64,000 bases of DNA from Azorinus chamasolen (taxonomy: Eukaryota > Mollusca > Bivalvia > Cardiida > Solecurtidae). The notes under the pieces were generated by a model, which was not told the origin of the DNA, did not search any database, and saw only the letters and a list, made by a program, of their open reading frames with translations. The stretch is taken from positions 76,755,620-76,819,619 of the forward strand of contig OY755244.1 of the NCBI GenBank assembly GCA_963576725.1. Reading direction: 5' to 3'. A program made the position numbers and the translations under genes. This document shows, piece by piece, positions 11,442 to 22,554 of the stretch (positions are counted from its first letter, which is position 1; each line of letters starts with the position of its first letter).

Positions 11442-12273
11442 TTAACCCTTTTCCTGTTCAGTATTCATGTAAGAAATAATAATATTATTTAGGCCTATGA
11501 ATATTAATTTTATTAACTGAATTTTATAACAGCATACACGAATGTGTACAAACAGGGTTTTTAGCATTAGTAGAAACGTACTGTAGAGTCAAATCTATTA
11601 TGATTCCATAAGCCAAACAGAGCAAACCCTGGTTATAGACGGCCAGGCGCGGATCTGAAACTCAGACTCAAGACTCGGAATGGAAACTACCACAACTTAA
11701 ATAATATTTCTTTGATCAACTTAAAAACATGACTGTGCCAATAAAGGCTGTAAAAGAATTATTTATGGCAATTTTCATTCCATTTTGCCGAGTCATTGTT
11801 AAGATTTGGGCATATTCAGTTTCAGTTTTGAGTCTAAGTTTCAGACTCAGCGCTTTGTGAATACGGGCCCAGGATTTCAGTTTAGTTGCGCGCGCGTGTG
11901 TGTGGGGGTGTGGGTATGTGTGTGTGTGTGTGTGTGTGGGGGGGGGTTCGTAGATTTTTAAAAGTTGGATGACATCACTAGCGTCTTTGTAATATCACCA
12001 ACTGCAAACAGGAAAATAAAAGAATTTTTTTTATATATTAAATAACTGTTTTATTCAATTTTATTAGATCTAGATCTTATAAATATGACTAAAAAAATTT
12101 GGGCAAATTATTAATCTTTTTGTGTGTGTGGGGGGGGGGGGGGGGTTGAGGGCACGACGGCTCCGCCGCTCTAAATCCGCGCCTGCCAGTTCCTATAGCT
12201 ATGAACCGTCTGAGCAGGGTCTACTCTGTTTGCAAAAGCGTGAAAAGTTGTTTATATGAGAGAAAACAATTAA
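11442..12273. mobile_element. Family H hairpin MITE split by a nested insertion
   Basis: The left end is TTAACCCTTTTCCTG with the ATTCATGTAAGAAATAATAA box. The left hairpin arm is at 11612-11642 (AACAGAGCAAACCCTGG). The right arm resumes at 12186 with CCTATAGCTATGAACCGTCT, then GAGCAGGGTCTACTCTGTTT. The end is near 12259-12273 (GAGAGAAAACAATTAA). The hairpin tip was cut by the insertion at 11643-12185. Confidence 0.75.
11643..12185. mobile_element. hAT-like element nested in the family H MITE
   Basis: The edges are CAGGCGCGGAT (11645) and ATCCGCGCCTG (12174), an inverted 11-mer resembling hAT termini. Inside is a second inverted pair (GACTCGGAATGGAAA near 11674 with TTTTCATTCCATTTTGCCGA near 11770), plus a (TG)n run (11895-11938) and a G run near 12130-12145. 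No clean 8-bp target duplication was found. Confidence 0.6.
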
Positions 12274-12410
12274 ATATGTCAGTGGTTGGTCATAATATTT
12301 AGAGTCACGTTCTACGTTCATGGAATATTTAAAAACGTTCTCTTTTCAAATTAGCCACTGTGTCGTATTTAAATATGTTAGATTAGACATTAGCAATCTA
12401 GCATAAGGAC

Positions 12411-12716
12411 TTGAAAAACCTACCTACCTACCTACCTACCTACCTACATATCTGTATGCCTGTCTGTCTGTCAGTCTATCTATCTATCTATCTATCTGCC
12501 GGACTGTCTTTCTGCCTGTCTGTCTGTATGTCTGTCTTTCTGCCCGTCTCTCTGTCTTTCTCTCTGTCTTTCTCTTTCTTTCTCTCTCTACCCCTCTCTC
12601 TCTAGGTGTCTGTCTGTCTGTGTCTCCCTGTGTCTCTCGCTGTCTGTCCGTCCCACTCTCTTCCTTTGTCTGTCTCTGACTGTCTGTCTGTCTGTTTGTC
12701 TGTCTTTTTCTCACTG

Positions 12717-12747
<31 letters not shown>

Positions 12748-12971
12748 TCTCTATCTCTCTGTCTCTGTCTGTCTCTGTGTGTCTCTCTCTGTGTCTGTCT
12801 GCCTGTCTCTGTATGTCTCTGTCTTTCTCTGTCTCTGTCTCTGTCTGTCTCTGTCTCTCTGTCTGTCTGTCTCTCTGTTTATATTTCTGTATCTCTCTCT
12901 GTATATCTCTCTGTCTCTCTCTGTATATCTATCTGTCTCTCTCAGTTTCTCTCTCTCTGTCTCTCTCTGTT

Positions 12972-13058
<87 letters not shown>
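12411..13058. repeat. Long (CTGT)n/(CT)n pyrimidine microsatellite
   Basis: About 650 bp of CTAC, TCTG, TCTA and CT repeats, ending in a pure CT run of roughly 50 bp. Open frames here are low-complexity artefacts. Confidence 0.95.
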
Positions 13059-13059
<1 letters not shown>

Positions 13060-13267
13060 TTATTGTTCCATAGTGCTACGGATTTCAAGGTTTGGGGGAG
13101 ATTGTTGTGCCTGCATATGCATGGCACCTTAATAGATAGTGAGTTAGTAATCACTGATATACTTATAAATGAAATAGATATCTCTATCAGGTAAAGGGTT
13201 AAGGAACACATATTTAACATTGCTACACGTATGAAAGTGTAACTGACAGTCAGATGGACAGGATCAA

Positions 13268-13280
13268 CAGCAGCAGAAGT

Positions 13281-13312
<32 letters not shown>

Positions 13313-13505
13313 TAGTAGTAGTAGCAGCAGTTATAGTAGCAGCTGTAATAGTAGAAGTAATAGTAACTAGTAGTGTACGTAGTAGTAGCTCTAATAGTAG
13401 AACTGTAGTAGTAGTTGTGGTGATGGTGGTGGTGGCGGTGATGCTGGTGGTAGTCTAGTGGTAGTACTAGTAGCAGTAGTAGCAGAAATAGTAGATCTAG
13501 TAATG
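13268..13505. repeat. (AGC)n/(AGT)n trinucleotide microsatellite
   Basis: Interrupted AGC, AGT and GGT triplets with no gene context. Confidence 0.9.
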
Positions 13506-13678
13506 CTTTATGACTGTGGAATATTTGTTTTGTAGTTTGTTTTGTTTTTTTAAAAGCGGGGGGGGGGCGATTTTTGTTTTGCAGACGGCTATATTTGGCA
13601 GGGAAAGATATGGAGTAATTTATGCATATTCATAAATACAACTTCATCCTGCATTAGCCTAAGTAGTCACGTACCGCC

Positions 13679-13928
13679 TTAACCCTTCGCTTGCTGAATT
13701 TTTAAATATATTTCTCCTTCTTTACCCATGCCCTGTTGTATAATTACATTTACCTTCACTGTGTACAAGTATTTCGCTGTGAAATCACCGCTGTGGAGTG
13801 CACTGGTTGCACAATCAACTTGTAAATAGTGCAGACCCTGATGAGACAGCTCCTGCAGGAGCTGTCTCATCTGGGTCTTCACTATTTACAGTTAGGTATA
13901 TTGACGTGAATAGCAAGCGAAGGGTTAA
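13679..13928 (+). mobile_element. Family B hairpin MITE (copy 2)
   Basis: Full-length 250-bp copy: TTAACCCTTCGCTTGCTG ... AGCAAGCGAAGGGTTAA. The hairpin is at about 13830-13880, centred on CTCCTGCAGGAG, with the conserved T:T mismatch (CCCTGAT against ATCTGGG). Confidence 0.9.
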
Positions 13929-14302
13929 AATATCTAAAATATTATGTAGATCTAGATCTACTAAAATTCCGGTTTAGGTCAGTTTTGTTTGGATACAATT
14001 TGGGTTCCCGAGCTGATATTTTACTTAGGCCTACGGTACGTGGTCTTTCGTGAATTCCATCGTTTTCTTTTTCTAAAACATTCAGTGTTGTCATTTAAAT
14101 CGATGCAATTTAGGATGGTCGCAAGTCGCAGCTGGGCACTAGCCAGTAGATGATATAGATCTAGGCTACTAATAGAATCTATTAATTATAAGTTATTTAA
14201 AATGATGATAAAATCAATGCGGAACATCAAACATGGTAGCCTAATTAAGAAGGAGGGATATATAAAGCTACGTATCTAGATCTACATGTTTTTCTAACCA
14301 GT

Positions 14303-14579
14303 TTAACCCTTTGCTCCATGAATAATCATATAAAAAATAATGACGTCATGCATATCAATTAGATGAATTTGTTATAGTCTATAATAATTTAACACCTTGA
14401 CACAGGATTTGTTTTGCCTTAGATCTAGATCTAGCAGAAACTATAGAATTGTACATATTATTATTAATTAGATCTATCATACGCAAACAGAGCAGACCCT
14501 GATCAGATTGCTCCTATAGTAGCCGTCTGATCTGGGTTTACTCTGTCGGCAAGGGCGTAGTTCTGGAGGAAATGGTTAA
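14303..14579. mobile_element. Family H hairpin MITE (copy in unit 1)
   Basis: TTAACCCTTTGCTCCATGAA opens the element, followed by AATAATGACGTCATGCAT. The hairpin at about 14493-14541 has arms ACCCTGATCAGATTGCTCC and GTAGCCGTCTGATCTGGGT. It ends in GGAAATGGTTAA. Confidence 0.85.
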
Positions 14580-16039
14580 GAGCGCGAGGCAATTTTGTCG
14601 TTATATACTTTATCAGCTAGATTACTATTTACCTCCCTTTATTGAAATACTTATTCAATGCGTTTTACTATCTTTAAAAACCCACACACCCGTTTATGTT
14701 TTTGTAACTATTTATATTAAATATATTTTAATTGCTTATAAAGAAAAAAAATAATCTAGTTTGATCTATGTATTCCTATCGAACTAATTTAAACTGAAAT
14801 TTTATTTTTTATTAAAATTTCAATTTTGATTGCAAGTTTGAAAGTTTGAAGCTAACAAGTCACGTTGACTAACTCAAACGTGAGAATACTTTTGAATCCC
14901 ATTTTGTATGGGCACAACCAGTTGTGATATAAGAAATAACTAGCAATGCATAAGCAAGATAGAAGATACAGAGCATAGCATAGCATAGCGGGAAATGTCA
15001 GCTGCAACTGAATCACTTACTAGAAAGAGTGTTAGATCTAGATCTAATCCTTTTTTTTATATATATACCCGCTATTTTATGCCAAATATCAGAAATTTGA
15101 TTTTCAAAACATTTTTCCATGCAAAGAATACTGTGCACAGCGTCTGCAACGCTTTGAAGTATTTAAAGCTTTAATAGCTTTTGCAAACAGTCTTGATCCA
15201 GATGAAACGTCGAGTAACTTGGCACCTCATCAGGGTCCTTACTGTTTGTCACTCTGACATTTGTTTTTGAAAAGATATGGAAGAAAAAATGCAGAAGACG
15301 ACAATATTTGCGCAGAGTGCAAATGACCTCGCTGCATAATGTTAATGTATGTACAACGCACCAAACATCAAATAGTTATTGGGCATTAATTAGTGAGCCT
15401 AAGTGAGCACCGTGAAAAATATTGCAGCTGGAATGTAAGTATGGAGTCGGTGTAGTCTCGCAGTAAATGATGGTCATTTTGAATTTCCATCAAAATTTTG
15501 TCTGCTTTCGCAACCCAACGAATGTTTATTAGATTATTAGATTTTCTAGTTTTAATGGCACTTGAATAAATGAAATTTTGGCCATTGCCAAAAATATATT
15601 ATATTATAAGCAAGCAGAGCAGACTCTGATCACACCGCTCCTCCTCCTAGAAAATGATTGATCAAATATGTTAAAAAATCATTAATATGATCCTATAGTA
15701 CTACAACATAGTTGCATGTCTGGTTGTCAATCATTTTACGGTTGACAATCACGCTGGCCTAATTGCATGTACGCCGACAAGAAAGGTTAAACTTGTACTC
15801 TGAAAGCGACCTCTTAAATCCGGAAACGGAAGGAGGACGTCGGACATATGTACTATTTCGTTTTTGTCGTACCCTTTATTACTTTTCTACAGTTAGGGCC
15901 TACTCAGTTTGCAGCTCAATCATTGAGTACAGTAGCGATACAGTTTGTTTCACTTAAATGCTTTCGTTTTACATGCACTTCACCACCGTATTTGCCATCG
16001 CGGTTGTTGTAGCTTAGTCGGAGAGGGGATACTATTAGT

Positions 16040-16290
16040 TATACAGATGGATGGCGGGGTATCTGACTTTTTATTTTCTGCTGAGGAAAATCATGTTGCT
16101 CGAGCCGTTAGGCGAGAGTAATACATGTATAATTAATTATACAGATCATTGGCGGGGTATCTGACATTTTATTTCCTGCTGAGGAAAATTATGTTGCCCG
16201 AACCGTTAGGTGAGGGCTACGTGTATTTTCCACAGCAGGGAATAAAAAGTCAGATATCCCGCCAATGATCTGTATAACGATTTTATTATA
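16040..16290. mobile_element. Family I inverted-repeat block (unit 1)
   Basis: A truncated copy (TTATACAGATGGATGGCGGG, about 16040) is followed by a full one: TTATACAGATCATTGGCG at about 16137, mirrored by CGCCAATGATCTGTATAA at about 16260. Between them lies a TGCTGAGGAAAAT body. Confidence 0.75.
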
Positions 16291-16300
16291 CAGCAAATGG

Positions 16301-16371
16301 AAACGTAGTAAAGTCAAGCAGGCAAAGCCACATGCAAGACGCAACCACCACCAAAACACCGATAGACAGCA

Positions 16372-16431
<60 letters not shown>

Positions 16432-16727
16432 CCACACACCCAAACGCACACACACACACGAAATGAACACAGAAAACACCAAAAGACACACAAGAACCAG
16501 GGACAAACGTTCCACACATGAACAAATCACAAGCACAAAGACACAAGGCAAACAAAAGGAAGGGTGACAAAGAGAGTACCGCCTTGGCACGGTCAGTTGC
16601 AAAAACACCACTGGGGGTTTAAACCGGTTTACGGACGTCCTAACCTCACACTTCTCTCAAAGTCACCCTAGCTTTACAAATATTGTAAATAAAGGTATCC
16701 CCTCTGGACTTACCCACAACATAGACG
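16301..16727. mobile_element. Insertion with (CA)n and a SINE-like body, absent from unit 2
   Basis: Unit 2 runs directly from TTATACAGCAAAG to TTAACATTTGTAGCAG. Here 425 bp intervene: a (CA)n microsatellite (16374-16430) and, on the minus strand, a segment with CAAGGCGGTACTCTCTTTG and AAACCGGTTTAAAC. That segment also occurs near 21225-21295 and partly near 55305, so it is a dispersed retroposon body. Confidence 0.7.
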
Positions 16728-16789
16728 ACGTTAACATTTGTAGCAGTTATAGCGTTGTTAATGTAGGCGTCGTTCTGCTTCCTCCCAGG

Positions 16790-17285
16790 GGCCTCATACT
16801 GTAAGGTAAGGCTTATATCACTCTGCGACGCTAGTTCACCGTGTATAATAACCTCCTCATTACATTTGTTGATAGAAAGGGATCTTCCAAGTGCAATAGT
16901 TTCACAAAGGATTGAAAGAATCAGACATTAGTAAAACTTTCAGCAGATCAGCGGTTAAGCAGACACTATTTTTCAGCATGAGAACGGTTAAACTTAATTG
17001 AGCGTATGGCGCAATTCCGATGTCATTTGGATGACGTCAAAATGACGGTTTTATAATATTCTAACAAATGGGCGTTGGAAGAAGCGGCTAAACTGCAATT
17101 TACAGGTACGTGTACTGTGTATGTGCACAAATAAAATCTGAATCGAATTGGGTGTGGATTGTCTTTGTAAAGCGGATGTTTGGGGGCTAATTGGTACGTG
17201 CACAAGCACTTTGACAACCTTTGCAGCATCATAGCAGATTAAGACCTTCGCCACGTACCGGGTTCATTTACATTGTTATACAACA
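16790..17285. repeat. Family M repeat, inverted copy (unit 1)
   Basis: Reverse complement of 8795-9275: it starts with the ATCACTCTGCGACGCTAG block and ends with GTTATACAACAACTATAAC. It carries a TGACGTCA site at about 17033. Confidence 0.75.
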
Positions 17286-17578
17286 ACTATAACAAAAATG
17301 TTTATCAATGGATAACTTTGTTCCGCCCAAAACTCTGTTTAAGTCACATTTAGTGTTGTCATTTAAATCGATGCAATTTAGGATGGTCGCAAGTCGCAGC
17401 TGGGCACTAGCCAGTAGATGATATAGATCTAGATCTAGGCTACTAATAGAATCTATTAATTATAAGTTATTTAAAATGATGATAAAACAATGCGGAACAT
17501 CAAACATGGTACCTAGCCTAATTAAGAAGGAGGGATATATAAAGCTACGTATCTAGATCTACATGTTTTTCTAACCAG

Positions 17579-17856
17579 TTTAACCCTTTACTCCATGAAT
17601 AATCATATAAAAAATAATGACGTCATGCATATCAATTAGATGAATTTGTTATAGTCTATAATAATTTAACACCTTGACACAGGATTTGTTTTGCCTTAGA
17701 TCTAGATCTAGCAGAAACTATAGAATTGTACATATTATTATTAATTAGATCTATCATACGCAAACAGAGCAGACCCTGATCAGATTGCTCCTATAGTAGC
17801 CGTCTGATCTGGGTTTACTCTGTCGGCAAGGGCGTAGTTCTGGAGGAAATGGTTAA
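17579..17856. mobile_element. Family H hairpin MITE (copy in unit 2)
   Basis: Near-identical to 14303-14579, duplicated along with its host segment and not an independent insertion. Confidence 0.85.
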
Positions 17857-18377
17857 GAGCGCGAGGCAATTTTGTCGTTATATACTTTATCAGCTAGATT
17901 ACTATTTACCTCCCTTTATTGAAATACTTATTCAATGCGTTTTACTATCTTTAAAAACCCACACACCCGTTTATGTTTTTGTAACTATTTATATTAAATA
18001 TATTTTAATTGCTTATAAAGAAAAAAACTAATCTAGTTTGATCTATGTATTCCTATCGAACTAATTTAAACTGAAATTTTCATTTTTTATCAAAATTTCA
18101 ATTTTAATTGCAAGTTTGAAGTTTGAAGCTAACAAGTCACGTTGACTAACTCAAACGTGAGAATACTTTTGAATCCCATTTTGTATGGGCACAACCAGTT
18201 GTAATATAAGAAATAACTAGCAATGCATAAGCAAGATAGAAGATACAGAGAGCATTATTATTATAATTATTATTTACACCTACAGCTGCGAAAGCAACTC
18301 CGAGAGGTCAGTTTGATAAGCATAGCGGAAAATGTCAGCTGCAACTGAATCACTTACTAGAAAGAGTGTTAGATCTA

Positions 18378-18668
18378 GATCGGCTAGACTGCACTTTACC
18401 GGTACGTGAACTGCGCATGCATGTGCATAAACAACAATGGCCACCGCCATTTTTATTTGAATCGGGCGATTGCCTTCGTAAAAGCGGGGGTATGGGGGCG
18501 GTAGCCCCCGACATGAAGCAAATAAACGCATGAACTTGAAGAAAAATAATCAAATAAGTCCAGGTTCTTAGTCTGCTCCGATATTACAAAAGTTATCAAA
18601 GCTCCGATGTTGCAAAGTTGTCAAAAATGCTCGTACACGTACCGGTAAAGTGCAGTACGTAGTCCCTC
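18378..18668. mobile_element. Foldback insertion specific to unit 2
   Basis: Inserted within AGATCTAGAT. It starts CTAGACTGCACTTTACCGGT and ends with the mirror ACCGGTAAAGTGCAGTAC. The interior resembles the GCTCCGATGTTGCAAAGTTG part of family M, so it is probably a deleted derivative of that family. Confidence 0.7.
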
Positions 18669-19679
18669 TAGATATAATCCTTTTTTATATATACCCGCTA
18701 TTTTATGCCAAATATCAGAAATTTGATTTTCAAAAAAATTTCCATGCAAAGAATACTGCAGCGTCTGCAACGCTTTGAAGTATTTAAAGCTTTAAAAGCT
18801 TTTGCAAACAGTCTTGATCCAGATGAGACGTCGAGTAACTTGGCACCTCATCAGGGTCCTTACTGTTTGTCACTCTGACATTTGTTTCTTGAAAAGATAT
18901 GGAAGAAAAAATGCAGAAGACGACAATATTTGCGCAGAGTGCAAATGACCTCGCTGCATAATGTTAATGTATGTACAACGCACCAAACATCAAATAGTTC
19001 TTGGGCATTAGTGAGCCAAAGTGAGCACCGTGAAAAATATTGCAGCTGGAATGTAAGTATGGGGTGTAGTCTCGCAGTAAATGATGGTCATTTTGAATTT
19101 CCATCAAAATTTTGTCTGCTTTCGCAACCCAACGAATGTTTATTAGATTATTAGTTTTAATGGCACTTGAATAAATGAAATTTTGGCCATTGCCAAAAAT
19201 ATATTATATTATAAGCAAGCAGAGCAGACTCTGATCATACCGCTCCTCCTCCTAGAAAATGATTGATCAAATATGTTAAAAAATCATTAATATGATCCTA
19301 TAGTACTACAACATAGTTGCATGTCTGGTTGTCAATCCTTTTACGGTTGACAATCACGCTGGCCTAATTGCATGTACGCCGACAAGAAAGGTTAAACTTG
19401 TACTCTGAAAGCGACCTCTTAAATCCGGAAACGGAAGGAGGACGTCGGATATCTGTACTATTTCGTTTTTGTCGTACCCTTTATTACTTTTCTACAGTTA
19501 GGGCCTACTCAGTTTGCAGCTCAATCATTGAGTACAGTAGCGATACAGTTTGTTTCACTTAAATGCTTTCGTTTTACATGCACTTCACCACCGTATTTGC
19601 CATCGCGGTTGTTGTAGCTTATAGTCGGAGAGGGGATACTATTAGTTATACAGATGGATGGCGGGGTATCTGACTTTTT

Positions 19680-20113
19680 ATACGCCCGAAGGGACGTATT
19701 ATGGTATGGCGCATGTCGTCCGTCCGTCTGTCCGTCTGTCCGTCCGTCCGTTAGCAATTTCTTGTGCAACTAACTCCTCCTTTATTTTTCAACATAATTT
19801 CTTCAAACTTTCAGGAATGATAGATACTGATGTGTAGTTGTGCATATCAGTGAGATAACTCTCATATCATTTTTCATTCTGGAGTTATTGCCCTTTGATA
19901 GTTTCGGGTAGCAATTTCTTGTGCAACTAACTCCTCCTTTATTTTTCAACATAATTTCTTCAAACTTTCAGGAATGATAGATATTGATGTGTAGTTGTGC
20001 ATATCAGTGAGGTAACTCTCATATCATTTTTCATTCTGGAGTTATTGCCCTTTGATAGTTTCGGGAAGCAAGCCTTCGGGCGTATATTGCCCCGTCTCGC
20101 GGTGCTCTTGTTA
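19680..20113. mobile_element. Hairpin-(TCCG)n element K4, specific to unit 2
   Basis: Starts with the hairpin TACGCCCGAAGGGACGTA, then (TCCG)n, then two direct units of about 160 bp (each TTAGCAATTTCTTGTGCAAC or close, ending TTTGATAGTTTCGGG). It closes with GCCTTCGGGCGTATATTG and GGTGCTCTTG. Unit 1 at about 16060 reads GACTTTTTATTTTCTGCTG without it, which gives an empty site and a TAT or TTAT duplication. Confidence 0.85.
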
Positions 20114-20114
20114 T

Positions 20115-20340
20115 TTTCTGCTGAGGAAAATCATGTTGCTCGAGCCGTTAGGCGAGAGTAATACATGTATAATTAATTATACAGATCATTGGCGGGGTAT
20201 CTGACATTTTATTTCCTGCTGAGGAAAATTATGTTGCCCGAACCGTTAGGTGAGGGCTACATGTATTTTCCACAGCAGGGAATAAAAAGTCAGATATCCC
20301 GCCAATGATCTGTATAACGATTTTATTATACAGCAAAGTT
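20115..20340. mobile_element. Family I inverted-repeat block (unit 2)
   Basis: Same structure as 16060-16290, with the inverted pair ATCATTGGCGGGGTATCTGA and GTCAGATATCCCGCCAATGA (about 20185 and 20288). Confidence 0.75.
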
Positions 20341-20394
20341 TAACATTTGTAGCAGTTAATTAGCGTTGTTAATGTAGGCGTCGTTCTGCTCCCT

Positions 20395-20895
20395 CCCAGG
20401 GGCATCATACTGTAAGGTAAGGGCTTATATCACTCTGCGACGCTAGTTCACCGTGTATAATAACCTCCTCATTACATTTGTTGATAGAAAGGGATCTTCC
20501 AAGTGCAATAGTTTCACAAAGGATTGAAAGAATCAGACATTAGTAAAACTTTCAGCTGATCAGCGGTTAAGCAGACACTATTTTTCAGCATGAGAACGGT
20601 TAAACTTAATTGAGCGTATGGCGCAATTTCGAAGTCATTTGGATGACGTCAAAATGACGGTTTTATAATATTCAAACAAATGGGCGTTGGAAGGAGCGAC
20701 TAAACTGCAATTTACAGGTACGTGTACTGTGTATGTGCACAAATAAAATCTGAATCGAATTGGGTGTGGATTGTCTTTGTAAAGCGGAGGTTTGGGGGCT
20801 AATTGGTACGTGCACAAGCACTTTGACAACCTTTGCAGCATCATAGCAGATTAAGACCTTCGCCACGTACCGGGTTCATTTACATTGTTATACAA
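20395..20895. repeat. Family M repeat, inverted copy (unit 2)
   Basis: Near-identical to 16790-17285 and inverted relative to 8795-9290. With 20930-21170 it forms the right half of the long inverted repeat. Confidence 0.75.
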
Positions 20896-20929
20896 CAACT
20901 ATAACAAAAATGTTTATCAATGGATAACT

Positions 20930-21170
20930 TTGTTCCGCCCAAAACTCTTGTTATTTCATTTGAGAGCGGTTGTTTGGATCGAATCGACGAAGTGAAGCTG
21001 GTCGGCCATTTTTATTTTGTTGTAGCAAGGAAGCGAGGCCCTCGGCGGGGGAAATTCCATTGTTGTTCATGACTTCGTATATACATCAGAATTTAGAGGG
21101 ATATACGGCTTTTATACATGGCTAATTGACCAATCACAATCGAGGATTTTTCTTTGCAGTATAATAAGTT
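20930..21170. repeat. Right arm of a long inverted repeat
   Basis: Reverse complement of 7658-7890. Landmarks are GATCGAATCGACGAAGTGAA, CTTCGTATATACATCAGAAT and AATCGAGGATTTTTCTTTGC, closing at GCAGTATAATAAG. Unlike the left arm it has no (TCCG)n insertion. Confidence 0.7.
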
Positions 21171-21655
21171 TATTTACACTGTTTCTCCTTTTGGGTGAGG
21201 ATAGAATAAGCGTGAGGTTGGACACCCCTAAACCGGTTTAAACCTCCAGTGACTTTTGTCACTGACCGTTCCAAGGCGGTACTTTCACCTATTGTTTGTT
21301 TTTATTGTCTTTGTGTGTATCTTTATGTTTTTGTACATGTAGTTATGTACGTTTCCTGTGTTTGTTGCTGTTAGGGCGGGTTGTTTGTTCTGTATGTGGT
21401 GTTTCCTGCATGACTCATATTTGTACTTGAACAATTATATAGAAAACTTTCTTTTAGATCTGTACAAGCAATGTCACTATAGACTATAGATGTACCACGA
21501 CCTGTGAGTAATCGTAATCGTTAAGACAATAAACAAACCACATAACCTATATTTAACCATAACCGATTACGACTCGTTTGATTTAATACATAAATCGAAC
21601 ATAAGATGTCACAACAAAGCAGCACAGATATAGACGGTAAGCGCTATTGTGAAAC

Positions 21656-21945
21656 ACACACCGGCGGACGTGGTCGTGTGGCTAACGCGTTCGACTACAA
21701 TACCAGGGGTCACGGGTTCGATCCCCCGCCGGATCAAGTCATTCAGACGAGACTATAAACCGAGGTCCGATGTATCAGTGCTGTACACAGGGCATCTAAA
21801 AGAACCAGAGAAACTCTGTCGATAATAAGAGTAGGGCATCGCGCCCGGGTTTCTCTGTATCCTCTCCCCTCTCTCTGGGGCGTCCAATTAACCCATAGTG
21901 AGCAGAAACGGACGTTAATCAACACAAACAAACAAACAAACATTT
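21656..21945 (+). mobile_element. tRNA-derived SINE with (CAAA)n tail
   Basis: The head has a 7-bp acceptor-like stem (CCGGCGG / CCGCCGG, 21661 and 21726), an A box TGGCTAACGCG (21679) and a B box GGGTTCGATCCC (21714). The body includes CAGTGCTGTACACAGGGCAT and AAAGAACC, and the tail is CAAACAAACAAACAAACA (about 21925-21942). The Pol III promoter boxes look usable. Confidence 0.8.
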
Positions 21946-22094
21946 ATGTGCACAAAATGTTATCTGATTCAACAATAAAAGATGTTATCAATAACGAAAA
22001 TATAATAAAATGCATCAAAGAAACCATAATTATTTTATAACACATCATGATTTTCAGAGCAAGATAAAGGTGCATACTGAAATACTAAAATCGT

Positions 22095-22240
22095 CATTTC
22101 TCCACCAAACCCAATGCTGTGAACGCCTTCGAGACGATTCTAAAGAGTGGTCACCACATAGAGTTTGCTGGAGAAACAAAGAAGTTATTCTTGAAAATGT
22201 TTTATTTTACGCATCTTATCTGGACCTCTGCTTATGTCTA
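22095..22240. repeat. Family G palindrome, deleted copy
   Basis: AAATCGTCATTTCTCCACCA opens the left arm. The middle is deleted, and the right arm resumes at TTCGAGACGATTCTAAAGAG, then GGAGAAACAAAGAAGTTATT. Better copies are at 40876-41000 and 46343-46462. Confidence 0.65.
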
Positions 22241-22274
22241 TAAGACATTGATGCATTCATAAGATGTGTAAATT

Positions 22275-22542
22275 TTAACCCTTCTCTTGCTGAATTTTAA
22301 AATACATTTCTCCTTCTTTACCCATGCCCTGTTGTATAATTACATATATATTCACTGTGTACAAGTATTTCGCTGTGCAATCACTGCTGTGGAGTGCACA
22401 GGTTGCACAATCAACGTGTAATCAACAATCAACGTGTAAATAGTGCAGACCCTGATGAGACAGCTCCTGCAGGAGCTGTCTCATCTGGGTCTTCACTATT
22501 TACAGGTAGGTATATTGACGTGAATAGCAAGCGAAGGGTTAA
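22275..22542 (+). mobile_element. Family B hairpin MITE (copy 3)
   Basis: Full-length with TTAA edges and the CTCCTGCAGGAG hairpin. It carries an 18-bp local duplication (two copies of CAATCAACGTGTAA at about 22411 and 22429), which makes it longer than its sisters. Confidence 0.9.
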
Positions 22543-22554
22543 AATTAATTCATT

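Larger units (their letters stand above)
14084..17351. repeat. 3.3-kb tandem duplication, unit 1
   Basis: From AGTGTTGTCATTTAAATCGA (14084) onward the sequence recurs at 17352. The unit holds a family H MITE (14303-14579), a C-like hairpin (15183-15245), a family I block and an inverted family M copy. Compared with unit 2 it carries an extra ~425 bp at 16301-16727 and lacks three insertions that unit 2 has. Confidence 0.9.
17352..20947. repeat. 3.3-kb tandem duplication, unit 2
   Basis: Collinear with 14084-17336. It is longer because it carries three segments missing from unit 1: 18252-18318, about 18378-18668 and about 19682-20112. The identity ends at CCGCCCAAAACTCT in both units. Point differences are few, so the duplication is fairly recent. 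Confidence 0.9.

Noticed and set aside
12411..13220. Long open frames (up to 155 aa) rich in Ser/Leu/Cys or Arg/Glu
   Set aside because: They are translations of the CTGT/CT microsatellite on both strands, with no composition or motif of a real protein.
16265..16611. Open frames of Thr-His or Cys-Val repeats
   Set aside because: Translations of the (CA)n microsatellite inside an insertion.
21661..21732. Functional tRNA gene
   Set aside because: The acceptor pairs but the D and anticodon arms do not form a clean cloverleaf. A SINE body and (CAAA)n tail follow.
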